Source: Syntrophomonas sp. (GTDB lineage Bacteria > Bacillota > Syntrophomonadia > Syntrophomonadales > Syntrophomonadaceae). Taken from it: 64,000 bases of DNA. Each line of letters opens with the position of its first letter. The stretch's first letter is position 1. This document shows, one piece after another, positions 16,125 to 23,924 of this stretch. A program made the translations under genes and the position numbers. The stretch lies in the NCBI GenBank assembly GCA_016841425.1, contig JAENZE010000007.1, positions 1-64,000 on the forward strand, read 5' to 3'. The notes beneath the pieces are model-generated. The model was given only the letters and a program-made list of their open reading frames with translations. It had not been told where the DNA came from and made no database searches.

Positions 16125-16152
16125 GGCCACAAGGGGACGTCCCCTTGTGGCC
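16125..16152. repeat. perfect 28-bp palindrome (tag GGCCACA)
   Basis: The left half is GGCCACAAGGGGAC and the right half its exact reverse complement. It lies between the convergent tusA-like and slipin genes, 9 bp from the slipin stop. Such a hairpin could terminate both. Confidence 0.85.
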
Positions 16153-16163
16153 GTGGCATTAAA

Positions 16164-16931
16164 CTACTTGATGCTGCTCCTATCTCCCAGGAGTTTTCCC
16201 AGCTCCATGGGCAGAGGGAATAATATAGTAGTATTGGGGGAATTGGATACCTCAGACAGCGAACGCAGCATTCTAAGAGTTAATCCTCCATCAACAGCAG
16301 TTAATATTTCTGAAGCCTGGGCTAACTGTTCTGAGGCCTGGCGTTCACCTTCGGCCTGGATAATAGCCGCGCGCCGATCTCTCTCGGCCTGGGCCTGTCG
16401 TGCTATAGCCCTTTGCATCTCATTGGGCAGGACTACATCTTTTATTTCCACCGCACTTACTTTGATTCCCCAGGGGTCAGTAGACTCATCTACTATTACC
16501 TGGATAGTCTGATTTAGTTTTTCTCGCTGGGAAAGCAGTTCATCCAGCTCGGCAGTTCCGACTACGCTTCTCAAGGTAGTCTGAGCCAGCTGATTGGTTG
16601 CGTCATGGAACCTTTCCACATTAACGATAGCCCGTTCGGGCGAAACTACACGATAATACAGTACTGCATTTACCCGGGTAGTGACATTATCCCGGGTTAT
16701 GACTTCTTGAGGCGGAATGTCAACTACAACAATCCGCAAAGACACTCGGATAATCCTATCAATTATAGGTATGATAAAAAATAGACCCGGCCCTTTGACC
16801 CCTACCATTCTGCCCAGACGAAACAACACTGCTCTTTCATATTCTGGGATAACCTTTATGCTTGACGTAAGAAGGATTACTGCCAGCACGATAATTCCCA
16901 GCCAGTTAAGTAATATATTTAGCAAATCCAT
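16164..16931 (-). CDS. slipin/stomatin-like SPFH protein
   Basis: A 255-residue protein. The N-terminal hydrophobic helix (WLGIIVLAVILLTSSIKVI) is followed by IPEYERAVLFRLGRMVGVKG and PPQEVITRDNVTTRVNAVLYY, the stomatin signature, and an Ala/Glu-rich helix (RQAQAERDRRAAIIQAEGE). Bacterial slipins form operons with long NfeD proteases and are thought to regulate membrane proteolysis. It lies directly downstream of the long NfeD gene. Start ATG behind AGGAGGGGTACT. Confidence 0.92.
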   Translation of the reverse strand: MDLLNILLNWLGIIVLAVILLTSSIKVIPEYERAVLFRLGRMVGVKGPGLFFIIPIIDRIIRVSLRIVVVDIPPQEVITRDNVTTRVNAVLYYRVVSPERAIVNVERFHDATNQLAQTTLRSVVGTAELDELLSQREKLNQTIQVIVDESTDPWGIKVSAVEIKDVVLPNEMQRAIARQAQAERDRRAAIIQAEGERQASEQLAQASEILTAVDGGLTLRMLRSLSEVSNSPNTTILFPLPMELGKLLGDRSSIK

Positions 16932-16953
16932 AGTACCCCTCCTAAATCTTCAG

Positions 16954-18288
16954 CTATTCTACAGACTCAACAATAAGCATCAATCCTTGGCGTTCAATCA
17001 CCTGAACTTTTCGGCCTGTCTCTATCATTTCACCACTTCTGGATTTCGCGCTCCATATCTCTCCTCTAATTTTCACCTGCCCGTAAGGATTGAGATCACT
17101 TACAACTTGAACTAACCCATAATTAGATAATTCATTCTCATCCTGCATCGGCTTAAGTCTGCGTATGTGCAGTATACCGATCACTATGATTATGAGCAAA
17201 GCAGCACCTATAGCGCCGGTACCGATGGCCAGTATTTTTAGTTTTAGAAACCAGGCCGCCGGCATAAGTGGTTCCACAGGGAACAATATAATGCCCAGTA
17301 CCAGTCCTATCACCCCTCCTGTACCCAGAATCCCATATGTAGGAGTAAAAGCTTCTGCCACCAGCAATCCCATCCCCAGCACCAATAGAAGAATAGCCGC
17401 AACGTTAATCTGAAACAATCCGGCTCCATACAAACCCATGATCAGCAGAAGAGAACCGGCCACCTCCGGCAGAAAATATCCTGGCGAAGAAAAACCGATA
17501 ATCAGCGCATACATACCCAGCATAATAAATAGCGCAGCCAGGGCCGGGTCGCTCACTATATTGATAAGCCTTTCATTCAAGTTTAAAGGAATTTCTTCCA
17601 CCCTGGCACTGGATGTATTTAGAACTGCCATACCCCGCCGAGTTTCAACCGCGGTCCCATTCAACTTATTGAGCATCTCTGAAGTGTCATTGGCAATTAG
17701 ATCAATAACCCCCTCATTAAGAGCCTCTTCGGCTGTAAGAGTGAGGTTTTCGGTGACGAATTTTTCAGCTGTATTTTCCGGCCTTCCCTTTTCCCGGGCA
17801 ATGCTCTTCATATGCCCGGCCAGGAAATTGATAGTCTTTTGATCGGCAGCCTCCGGTTTTTGTCCAATTGCTCCCACTATAACCGGCATGGCTGCTCCAC
17901 AAGTGGTCCCCGGTGACATAGCAGCAGCATGACCACTTATAAGTATAAAAGTACCAGCCGAGGCAGCAATCCCCCCTCTGGGGCTGACATAAGTGATAAT
18001 CGGGATCTCAGCCGCATCAATACCCTGTATAATATCTAGGGTGGCGGTAACCAGCCCCCCCGGTGTATTCAATAATATTATTACTGCCTGGGCCCCATTG
18101 TTCTCCGCCTCTCTTATACCCCGCAATAGATATTGGGCCGTCCCTGCTGTCACCGTGTCTTCAACCCGCATCGAATATACCACTGGCTGTGGCTGGACGA
18201 CAGCTTTCCAGGTCTGAGAGAGAAAGAAAATAGAAAAAAAGCTAAGCAGGATCATGATCTTTAAAGATTTTCGGGCTTTTACGTCCAA
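16954..18288 (-). CDS. long NfeD protein: ClpP-like membrane serine protease
   Basis: A 444-residue protein. An N-terminal signal or anchor helix (IMILLSFFSIFFLSQ) leads into a ClpP-class protease domain with INTPGG-like LLNTPGGLV, the nucleophile in SPRGGIAASAGTF (Ser110) and a Lys in ADQKTINFLAGHMKSIA (Lys151). The 41-residue spacing is that of the archaeal 1510-N Ser-Lys dyad. Four to five transmembrane helices follow (about 230-375), then a C-terminal OB-fold. Family members cleave the hydrophobic C-terminus of their partner stomatin, encoded next in this operon. The TTG start at 18288 has only a weakly spaced GGGGGTG, so the exact start is uncertain. Confidence 0.9.
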   Translation of the reverse strand: MDVKARKSLKIMILLSFFSIFFLSQTWKAVVQPQPVVYSMRVEDTVTAGTAQYLLRGIREAENNGAQAVIILLNTPGGLVTATLDIIQGIDAAEIPIITYVSPRGGIAASAGTFILISGHAAAMSPGTTCGAAMPVIVGAIGQKPEAADQKTINFLAGHMKSIAREKGRPENTAEKFVTENLTLTAEEALNEGVIDLIANDTSEMLNKLNGTAVETRRGMAVLNTSSARVEEIPLNLNERLINIVSDPALAALFIMLGMYALIIGFSSPGYFLPEVAGSLLLIMGLYGAGLFQINVAAILLLVLGMGLLVAEAFTPTYGILGTGGVIGLVLGIILFPVEPLMPAAWFLKLKILAIGTGAIGAALLIIIVIGILHIRRLKPMQDENELSNYGLVQVVSDLNPYGQVKIRGEIWSAKSRSGEMIETGRKVQVIERQGLMLIVESVE

Positions 18289-18361
18289 ACACCCCCGGCG
18301 CGTTTATACACTTATCCTTAATATGGTCCAATCTCAAAGGAATATGTATTTCCCACAAAAA

Positions 18362-18393
18362 GGCTCAACTATCTACCAAAAGATAGTTGAGCC
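18362..18393. terminator. 13-bp hairpin terminator
   Basis: GGCTCAACTATCT / AGATAGTTGAGCC with a 6-nt loop. It is followed by CTATTTTT on the plus strand and by CTTTTTG on the minus strand. It insulates the NfeD operon from the RNA gene downstream on the plus strand. Confidence 0.7.
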
Positions 18394-18539
18394 CTATTTT
18401 TACTTAATAATTTCGAATATTGATTCCTTCGAGAAGCATCATCCTCACTGTTATCTACTGATTCATAGGACCTTCCACTACCATTATTGATTTAAGAAAA
18501 AGAAAACAATCACTAATGTCAAAATTTTCTGATAATTTG

Positions 18540-18568
18540 TTGACAATAAGTACCTCACTGAATACAAT
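18540..18568 (+). promoter_or_regulatory. near-consensus sigma-A promoter
   Basis: TTGACA (18540-18545), exactly 17 bp, TACAAT (18563-18568). The predicted start is near 18575. No Shine-Dalgarno sequence or plausible coding frame follows, so it appears to drive the non-coding RNA. Confidence 0.85.
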
Positions 18569-18574
18569 ATAAAT

Positions 18575-19172
18575 ACCAGGATTTAAGTTTAACCTTGAAT
18601 CCTGATAATCACCCTAAAGATTAGGGTTGGTTCTCACAAAAGTAATTTTAGCAGGAATTAAAAGACATAGTCAGATGTCTGGAAAAACCTCTAAACACAA
18701 CTTGAGTGGGAACAAAAAGATCAAAATCTTGCAGGGTGATATATACAGGATGAAGGTGGAACTGGAAACCCAGGGCCCACCTGGACGAAGAGGGATGGTT
18801 CTTATAAAAGTAAATTTTAGCAGGAAATCACCGGTCAATGGATGAAAGTTCAGAGACCCGGCAGAAACTCTAAAATGAGGCTGAGTAAGAACTAAAACCT
18901 GAATCAGAAGGGAGAAATTCAGGGAAGACAGGGAAACTGCAATCCTGACAATTACCCCGAAGTGGAAGAAAAAGTTCTTTAAGAGATTATTTTTAGAAGG
19001 AAAGCAGACAAATGGATGTAAATCCATCCTGGTGGAATCTAAAAGAAATCTGCAGAACAATGACTGAAACTAAAGGGTGATTAATCCACAAGGGAGGTAC
19101 TAAATGTACCCTAACCAATCTCCAACGTAAGAGGGCTGGCACGAAACCACAAGGCCGGCTCTCTTACATTTT
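18575..19172 (+). ncRNA. candidate large structured non-coding RNA (~600 nt)
   Basis: This stretch lies between a near-consensus promoter and a GC-rich terminator and has no supportable open frame. It is dense with local hairpins: GACAT/ATGTC, AAGAT/ATCTT, AGGTGG..CCACCT, CCTGAAT/ATTCAGG, ATGGAT/ATCCAT, GGTAC/GTACC. TAATCACCCT (18606-18615) is perfectly complementary to AGGGTGATTA (19074-19083), which would close the molecule over ~460 nt. Inside are three diverged repeats of ~170 nt, each opening with GTTCT and AAAAGTAA/TTTTAGCAGGAA-like sequence and closed by a complementary GAAC segment. The closing pairs change in compensation between repeats 1 and 2. It could be a known ornate class (OLE, ROOL, GOLLD, raiA) or a new one; I cannot assign it by eye. 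Exact ends are estimates. Confidence 0.75.
19127..19171 (+). terminator. intrinsic terminator of the structured RNA
   Basis: GTAAGAGGGCTGGC (19127-19140) pairs fully, with G-U pairs, with GCCGGCTCTCTTAC (19154-19167), followed by ATTTT. Confidence 0.8.
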
Positions 19173-19192
19173 CTGGTCTTATTATTGAAAAC

Positions 19193-19245
19193 GGGGACCT
19201 TTTTCCACTATAGATTTACAGGGTGAGAAAAGGAATTTGTCCCCG
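19193..19245. repeat. degenerate inverted GGGGAC element
   Basis: GGGGACCTTTTTCCAC on the left and GAGAAAAGGAATTTGTCCCC on the right form an imperfect hairpin directly after the RNA terminator. Confidence 0.5.
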
Positions 19246-19423
19246 AGTCCCAATGTTTTCGAGTTTTATTTTTTGCTTTTGGGATAAAATATAACGGACT
19301 CATTCCTCTAGTACTTAATACTGGTAATACCTGACAGGTTTTTAACCTTTGGAGATGGTAGAATAAAAGCAAATGTATGATTTTCTTTCCATTATTATTG
19401 AGCGAGCAGGTAAGGAGAATTAT

Positions 19424-20296
19424 ATGCCTAAATTGTTAGCCTTAGAACGAATTTCATTCAAGGATATTGCAGGTATAATTGTGGCCTCCTTCATAATCGC
19501 TGTAGCCATACAGTTTGTCATCGTGCCCGCCCGCCTGCTTACCGGGGGTTTGAGCGGGATTGCCATCATTCTGCATTTTATCACTGCCTATCCAATCTGG
19601 TGGTGGTACATAGGCTTGAATATCCCGGTATTTATTGCAGGGTATAAACTGGCCAGCAGACGCTTTACACTCTACAGCTTTATAGGCATGATGAGTCTTT
19701 CCGGATTTTTAGCCTTGTTATCACCCTTAGACATTGAGCTGGCCGTAGATGACATTCTCCTTTCCGCACTTCTGGGAGGAACTCTTAATGGATTGGGAGT
19801 AGGACTGGCCTTAGTTAATCGAGGGTCCACCGGCGGTCTGGATATCATTGCAGGTATCGTACATCGGATATGGGGAGTAAATTTTGGAACTACTATCTTT
19901 GTTACCAATGGTGTGGTTTTAGCGGCAGCGCTAATTACCAGTAACATTGAATTGACCCTTTACTCAGCCTTAACCATGTTTGTCAGTTCCAAAATGGTTG
20001 ATAGTGTCACTTCCGGCTTTATAGCCAAAAAAACCGTTATCATTGTTTCCAAAAAATCTGATGATATCGCCCACGCAATTCTACACCGCATGCACCGGGG
20101 GTGCACCTTTTTGACCGGTAAAGGAGCGTATACCGGTCAGATAGAAGATATAATTATGGTTACCACCGGCAAAACTCAAATTCCCCGCTTGAAAGAATTA
20201 ATTTTCCACCTCGATCCTCATGCTTTTATTACCATAACTGACACAGTAGAAGTCTATGGCCGGGGATTCAAACCCTGGGATAAAGATGATGTCTGA
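19424..20296 (+). CDS. YitT family membrane protein (DUF161 + DUF2179)
   Basis: A 290-residue protein with five to six hydrophobic segments in the first ~200 residues. It includes the family motifs FVIVPARLLTGGLSGIAIIL and VGLALVNRGSTGGLDIIAGI, and a C-terminal soluble DUF2179 domain (TVIIVSKKSDDIAHAIL ... ITDTVEVYGRGFK). Members occur in several copies in Firmicutes and their substrate is not established. The ATG at 19424 follows TAAGGAGAATTAT; a longer frame from 19373 lacks such a site. Confidence 0.85.
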   Translation: MPKLLALERISFKDIAGIIVASFIIAVAIQFVIVPARLLTGGLSGIAIILHFITAYPIWWWYIGLNIPVFIAGYKLASRRFTLYSFIGMMSLSGFLALLSPLDIELAVDDILLSALLGGTLNGLGVGLALVNRGSTGGLDIIAGIVHRIWGVNFGTTIFVTNGVVLAAALITSNIELTLYSALTMFVSSKMVDSVTSGFIAKKTVIIVSKKSDDIAHAILHRMHRGCTFLTGKGAYTGQIEDIIMVTTGKTQIPRLKELIFHLDPHAFITITDTVEVYGRGFKPWDKDDV

Positions 20297-20366
20297 TATC
20301 TTGTCCGGAGCCCAGGTGAATATACCAACCGCTTCAATTTGCCGGCAGTGCCATGAGGGATCATTA

Positions 20367-20540
20367 TCACTTACTCTCATACAGTTCAGCCAGAGGAACC
20401 CGGGCCTTATCGCAGCGATCCAGATACTCGATGTTGGCCATATCGCCATCTAAATTATTAAGCCATACCGGGGAACTTCCATGAATTACCTCAATAACTC
20501 CAAGAGAATCAATTATTTCCTCAGCTCTTTTTTTATCCAT
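20367..20540 (-). CDS. sspH: H-type small acid-soluble spore protein
   Basis: A 57-residue protein with the SspH pattern: MDKKRAEEIIDSLGVIEVI, a PVWLNNLDGD core and RVPLAELYE at the end. H-type SASPs are minor spore-core proteins. The gene indicates that this lineage sporulates or keeps sporulation genes. Start ATG 20540 behind AAAGGA with 8-bp spacing; an upstream extension to 20600 is rejected. It would be expected to depend on the forespore sigma factor, but I cannot identify that promoter securely. Confidence 0.85.
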   Translation of the reverse strand: MDKKRAEEIIDSLGVIEVIHGSSPVWLNNLDGDMANIEYLDRCDKARVPLAELYESK

Positions 20541-20578
20541 AAGCCATTTCCTTTCGTTTTTATTCTTAAGATGGTCTT

Positions 20579-20640
20579 GGAGACGGTTCTTCTGACACAT
20601 CCACCACCAAAACTTGAGATTGTGTCAGAAGATCCGTCCC
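20579..20640. repeat. inverted palindrome element (tag CTGACACA)
   Basis: GAGACGGTTCTTCTGACACA is mirrored by TGTGTCAGAAGATCCGTCCC around a ~20-nt spacer. It has the family core but a different outer stem. Confidence 0.7.
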
Positions 20641-20676
20641 TTTTAGCATCTCTCATAAATAAAGATTTGATGTGCA

Positions 20677-20705
20677 GGACACAGCGAAAACGTCCCCGTG
20701 TGTCC
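20677..20705. repeat. single palindrome element (tag GGACACA)
   Basis: GGACACAGCGAAAACGTCCC followed by CGTGTGTCC. The outer stem GGACACA/TGTGTCC encloses a reverse-oriented core. Confidence 0.7.
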
Positions 20706-20710
20706 TTAAA

Positions 20711-20745
20711 GCAAATAGGCTGTACACAAGGTACAGCCTATTTGC
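20711..20745 (-). terminator. perfect 15-bp hairpin after the hydrogenase operon
   Basis: GCAAATAGGCTGTAC / GTACAGCCTATTTGC with a 5-nt loop, about 50 bp past the cytochrome b stop and followed on the minus strand by TTTAAG. It probably terminates the operon. Confidence 0.7.
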
Positions 20746-20794
20746 CGTGTAAATGCCTATTGAAGCGGCTAGCTTCAATATTGATCTCAAATGA

Positions 20795-21454
20795 TTATTC
20801 TACTTTCTGCAGCTCATTAAACCAGCTTTCATTATGATGTGCAGTAAATTCTGCATCTACATAGCCATCCATCATCATCGAGGCAAATTCGACTCTGGAC
20901 CTGGGGTGTATCGCTGCCAGGAAAAAATGGCCGCCCACTAAGAGGATCATAATTAACGCAGTCCAGAAGTGAATGCTGTAACAGGCAGATAAAAATACTG
21001 CCGGCAGAGTGTGGCGCCACAGCCACATAGGAAACCCGGTCAGAATTATTAACAGGCAGCCGGTAATGATCAGCCCGCCCAGTATTTTTTGACCGGCGTT
21101 ATATTTGTCTTGAGGCGGAATGTGCTCAGCTTTAATAAAAGGTACATAGCCTCCCATAGTTTTAAGCCAGCCGATATCATTCCTGGTGAAATTTGTTATG
21201 GTGTCAATAAATTTGGAAAATCGCTCAAAGTTTAATAAAATATAAATGGCGGGGCCGGCCGCAAATAATACTCCCGCCCACCGGTGCACTAGTGAGGCGT
21301 TGGCTGGTCCGCCAAATATATTGCTTATAATATTAATATCCCAGTAAAAAGCTATTCCGGTAAGACCTAGTATTGTAAAGCATACTAGATGTACCCAGTG
21401 CATCATCCGGGTCTGCTGGTCATGCTTTAATACTTTTCCCTTGACTTCACTCAT
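20795..21454 (-). CDS. cytochrome b subunit of membrane-bound hydrogenase (formate dehydrogenase gamma-like)
   Basis: A 219-residue protein with four hydrophobic helices and His residues placed as in FdhI-type di-heme cytochrome b: MMHWVHLVCFTILGLTGIAF, HRWAGVLFAAGPAIYILL, IHFWTALIMILLVGGHFFL, then AAIHPRSR. It links an exoplasmic redox enzyme to the menaquinone pool. It is the last gene of the three-gene hydrogenase operon. In syntrophs this arrangement is proposed to let electrons at menaquinone level reduce protons by reverse electron transfer. Confidence 0.88.
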   Translation of the reverse strand: MSEVKGKVLKHDQQTRMMHWVHLVCFTILGLTGIAFYWDINIISNIFGGPANASLVHRWAGVLFAAGPAIYILLNFERFSKFIDTITNFTRNDIGWLKTMGGYVPFIKAEHIPPQDKYNAGQKILGGLIITGCLLIILTGFPMWLWRHTLPAVFLSACYSIHFWTALIMILLVGGHFFLAAIHPRSRVEFASMMMDGYVDAEFTAHHNESWFNELQKVE

Positions 21455-21469
21455 CTCTCATCCTCCCCA

Positions 21470-21832
21470 TTAAGCAGCATGATTTTCATCATGGTGTTCC
21501 AATTCCTCAATAAGAGCAGGTATATCCTTTCCATACCTGGTATGCAGCAGGTGATGGGCTTTTTCACTCACCGGGTTTACCCCCCCGGGAGAAAGGAATT
21601 CCTGGTATATCTGTGCTATCTCCGGATTTTTATGCGATCGGCGTATGGCCATCGACTCATCCAGCGTATAGAGTCCCTGTGCTCTTTCAGCAATATAATC
21701 ATCACTAGCTTTGTAAATATCTACTCCAAATTTAGCAAATACTCCAGTAACCACTACGGTAACCGCCAGAATTGCCGAACCTTTTAAAAATTGCCGCCTG
21801 GTAAAGCCTTCTTTTTCTTTAAAAATACCCAT
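21470..21832 (-). CDS. [FeFe] hydrogenase small subunit with Tat signal
   Basis: A 120-residue protein. The twin-arginine signal TRRQFLKGSAILAVTVVV is followed by the iron-hydrogenase small-subunit domain (YIAERAQGLYTLDESMAIRR ... HKNPEIAQIYQEFL ... KAHHLLHTRYG). The folded catalytic subunit has no signal of its own and is probably exported with this one, as in Desulfovibrio HydAB. The gene lies between the catalytic and cytochrome b genes with gaps under 25 bp. Confidence 0.9.
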   Translation of the reverse strand: MGIFKEKEGFTRRQFLKGSAILAVTVVVTGVFAKFGVDIYKASDDYIAERAQGLYTLDESMAIRRSHKNPEIAQIYQEFLSPGGVNPVSEKAHHLLHTRYGKDIPALIEELEHHDENHAA

Positions 21833-21852
21833 TTATGAAAATCCTCCTTTCT

Positions 21853-23016
21853 CTAATAAGTATCTCTTCTTATGGGCTGTCCGCCGCCGTTTATACATCC
21901 ACCCGGGCAGTTCATGACTTCTATGAAATGGTATTTACTTCTGCCGGCCAGGACATCTTCGATCACACTATCCACATGCTTGAGACCGGTGACTACACAC
22001 ACATGAACCGGCAGCCTGCTTCCCAAAGCCTTTACCGGAATTTCTACAGTTGCCTCTCTTACCGGCGCCAATCCCCTAACCGCCTCAAATTCCACCTTAT
22101 CCAATGTTTCTTCACTAAGAATTTCATAGGCAGTCCTCAGAGCAGCCTCCATAACACCGCCGGTTGCTCCGAAAATGGTCGCGGCACCCGTTGACAGGCC
22201 GATAAACTTATCCGCATCCTCATCGGCAAGGTTTAAGAAGTCAATCCCGTCAGCCTTTATCATCTCGGCCAGTTCTCTAGTAGTAATAACATAATCGACA
22301 TCTTTAAATCCGCTGGCTATCATTTCCTGACGGTCGCATTCATATTTCTTGGCCGTGCAGGGCATGACTGATACTACAATCATATCTGCAGGATCTGCCT
22401 GTAATTTTTCCGCCCCATAAGTTTTTGCTACCGGTCCAAACATCTGTTGCGGTGACTTGGCCGAAGAAATGTGCGGCAGAATAAGGGGATACTTGTCTTC
22501 GGCATACTTGATCCAGGCCGGGCAGCAAGATGTAAACTGGGGCAGCGGACCGCTGCTCTCAAATCCCTCAACACCGAGAGCATTAAAAACCCGGTGGATA
22601 AGCTCGGTTCCCTCTTCCATTATCGTAAGGTCAGCCGTGAATTCCGTATCATATACTCGATCAAAACCCAGTTTTCTCAGGGCAGCATACATCTGGCTTT
22701 TAACATTGGTACCGGGAGCCAGCCCGAATTCCTCACCTAACGCTACCCTGACCGCAGGTGCTTCCTGAACTACTACCATCTTATTTGAATCATTCAAAGC
22801 CTGCCGGACTAGATCCACTGAACTAGCATCACTAATAGCCCCAAAAGGACAATTGATCAAGCATTGTCCACAGTTTACACATAGCCTGGGGTCAATATGA
22901 TGTTTTTGTCCCAGCAGTCCATTGATGGCTCCGGTTGGACAAATGGTAGTGCAGTGATCGCAGGCTTTGCAATTATTGGTAACACGAATTACTCCTTCAG
23001 CAATAACTGTACTCAA
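21853..23016 (-). CDS. hydA: [FeFe] hydrogenase catalytic subunit
   Basis: A 387-residue protein. Two N-terminal [4Fe-4S] ferredoxin motifs (CKACDHCTTICP and CVNCGQCLINCP) precede the H-domain. All three H-cluster signatures are intact: FTSCCPAWIKYAE, VSVMPCTAKKYECDR and VMNCPGGCINGGGQP. It reduces protons or oxidises H2. With the Tat-bearing small subunit and cytochrome b it should form an outward-facing membrane complex. It is short compared with cytosolic multimeric HydA (no extra N-terminal clusters), as expected for the periplasmic type. Maturases HydEFG are not in the window. Confidence 0.93.
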   Translation of the reverse strand: MSTVIAEGVIRVTNNCKACDHCTTICPTGAINGLLGQKHHIDPRLCVNCGQCLINCPFGAISDASSVDLVRQALNDSNKMVVVQEAPAVRVALGEEFGLAPGTNVKSQMYAALRKLGFDRVYDTEFTADLTIMEEGTELIHRVFNALGVEGFESSGPLPQFTSCCPAWIKYAEDKYPLILPHISSAKSPQQMFGPVAKTYGAEKLQADPADMIVVSVMPCTAKKYECDRQEMIASGFKDVDYVITTRELAEMIKADGIDFLNLADEDADKFIGLSTGAATIFGATGGVMEAALRTAYEILSEETLDKVEFEAVRGLAPVREATVEIPVKALGSRLPVHVCVVTGLKHVDSVIEDVLAGRSKYHFIEVMNCPGGCINGGGQPIRRDTY

Positions 23017-23924
23017 TATCTAATACCTCCCCATAAAAATATCGTATAAATTACAATAACGAGAAAATCACCTCCGTTTCGAGATCATATTCCGGAATTA
23101 TATAATGTAAAATTATACTTATTATAATATCACATTATACATTTTTCCGGGTAATTTTCCTCAGCCTTTTAAATCCTATATCTTGAGCTTTCACTAGGCT
23201 CAATTTCGTCCCCCCTCCCGGCCAATACATAATTTTATAAATACGCTATTCCACCCTCACCTCCGTTTATAATCCCAATCTGGTCTCTCTATATCAAATT
23301 GGCAAAAAAAAACGAAAATGAATCTGCCTTCTGACAGTATCACCTTCGTGGTTTCAGCAATTTATATATAGTTCTGATAAACTAAGTTTAATCAATAGAG
23401 CGGCGAGATTTTCATAATCCCGTTCTCTAAATAATAGATTCTTAAGTAGTCGCCAATAACAGCTTCTTAATATTGTACCATAGTTATTTTACATTCAAGC
23501 TCCAAAACCCTTTTTTAAAGTTTCAATTATTTTTGTGCCAAGGGGACGGTTCTTGCGGTTTGTGCCTGAAACCTAAATACAACGTCGATGTAGAGATATC
23601 CGCAGAGTAAAAATAACCTCGGGGAAAGCGATCTCCCCTTTGGGGAGCCGGCACAGAGCGGTTCCATTTTGCCGTCTTTTTAGACACAGCAATAACGTCC
23701 CCCTGTGGACGGTTCTTGCGGTAGGTCGACAGGTTTTGTGCCGGGTCAGAAGAACTAACTTAGCAGAAAAATTGGTTTTACCCTTCCAATTTTGCCAATT
23801 ATAATGAATAATTATATTATCATGCTAAAGTTGTAGTTCTCCAGGTGTAATTATTACCGATTGGATATGGAGCTATCTTCATTTAAACTGCAGAAGGCTT
23901 ACGAATACAAGGGGGAGATGTACG
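23017..23924. other. ~900-bp intergenic stretch with two palindrome-family fragments
   Basis: AT-rich and without a supportable gene. It contains core copies GGGGACGGTTCTTGCGG (23541-23557) and GGACGGTTCTTGCGG (about 23707-23721), with a reverse ACGTCCCC near 23695. These suggest a decayed ~190-bp unit bounded by inverted copies. Nine consecutive A residues near 23305 (a U-run on the minus strand) have no convincing stem in front of them. Confidence 0.5.

Noticed and set aside
18627-18845. 72-codon plus-strand frame inside the structured RNA
   Set aside because: No Shine-Dalgarno sequence; it crosses repeat boundaries and shows no similarity between the repeated units at protein level.
18671-19060. 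129-codon minus-strand frame over the structured RNA
   Set aside because: No ribosome binding site and opposite to the strong promoter; composition is not protein-like.
23017-23500. Riboswitch upstream of the hydrogenase operon
   Set aside because: Some stem potential and a U-run, but no aptamer consensus that I can recognise and no solid terminator stem.
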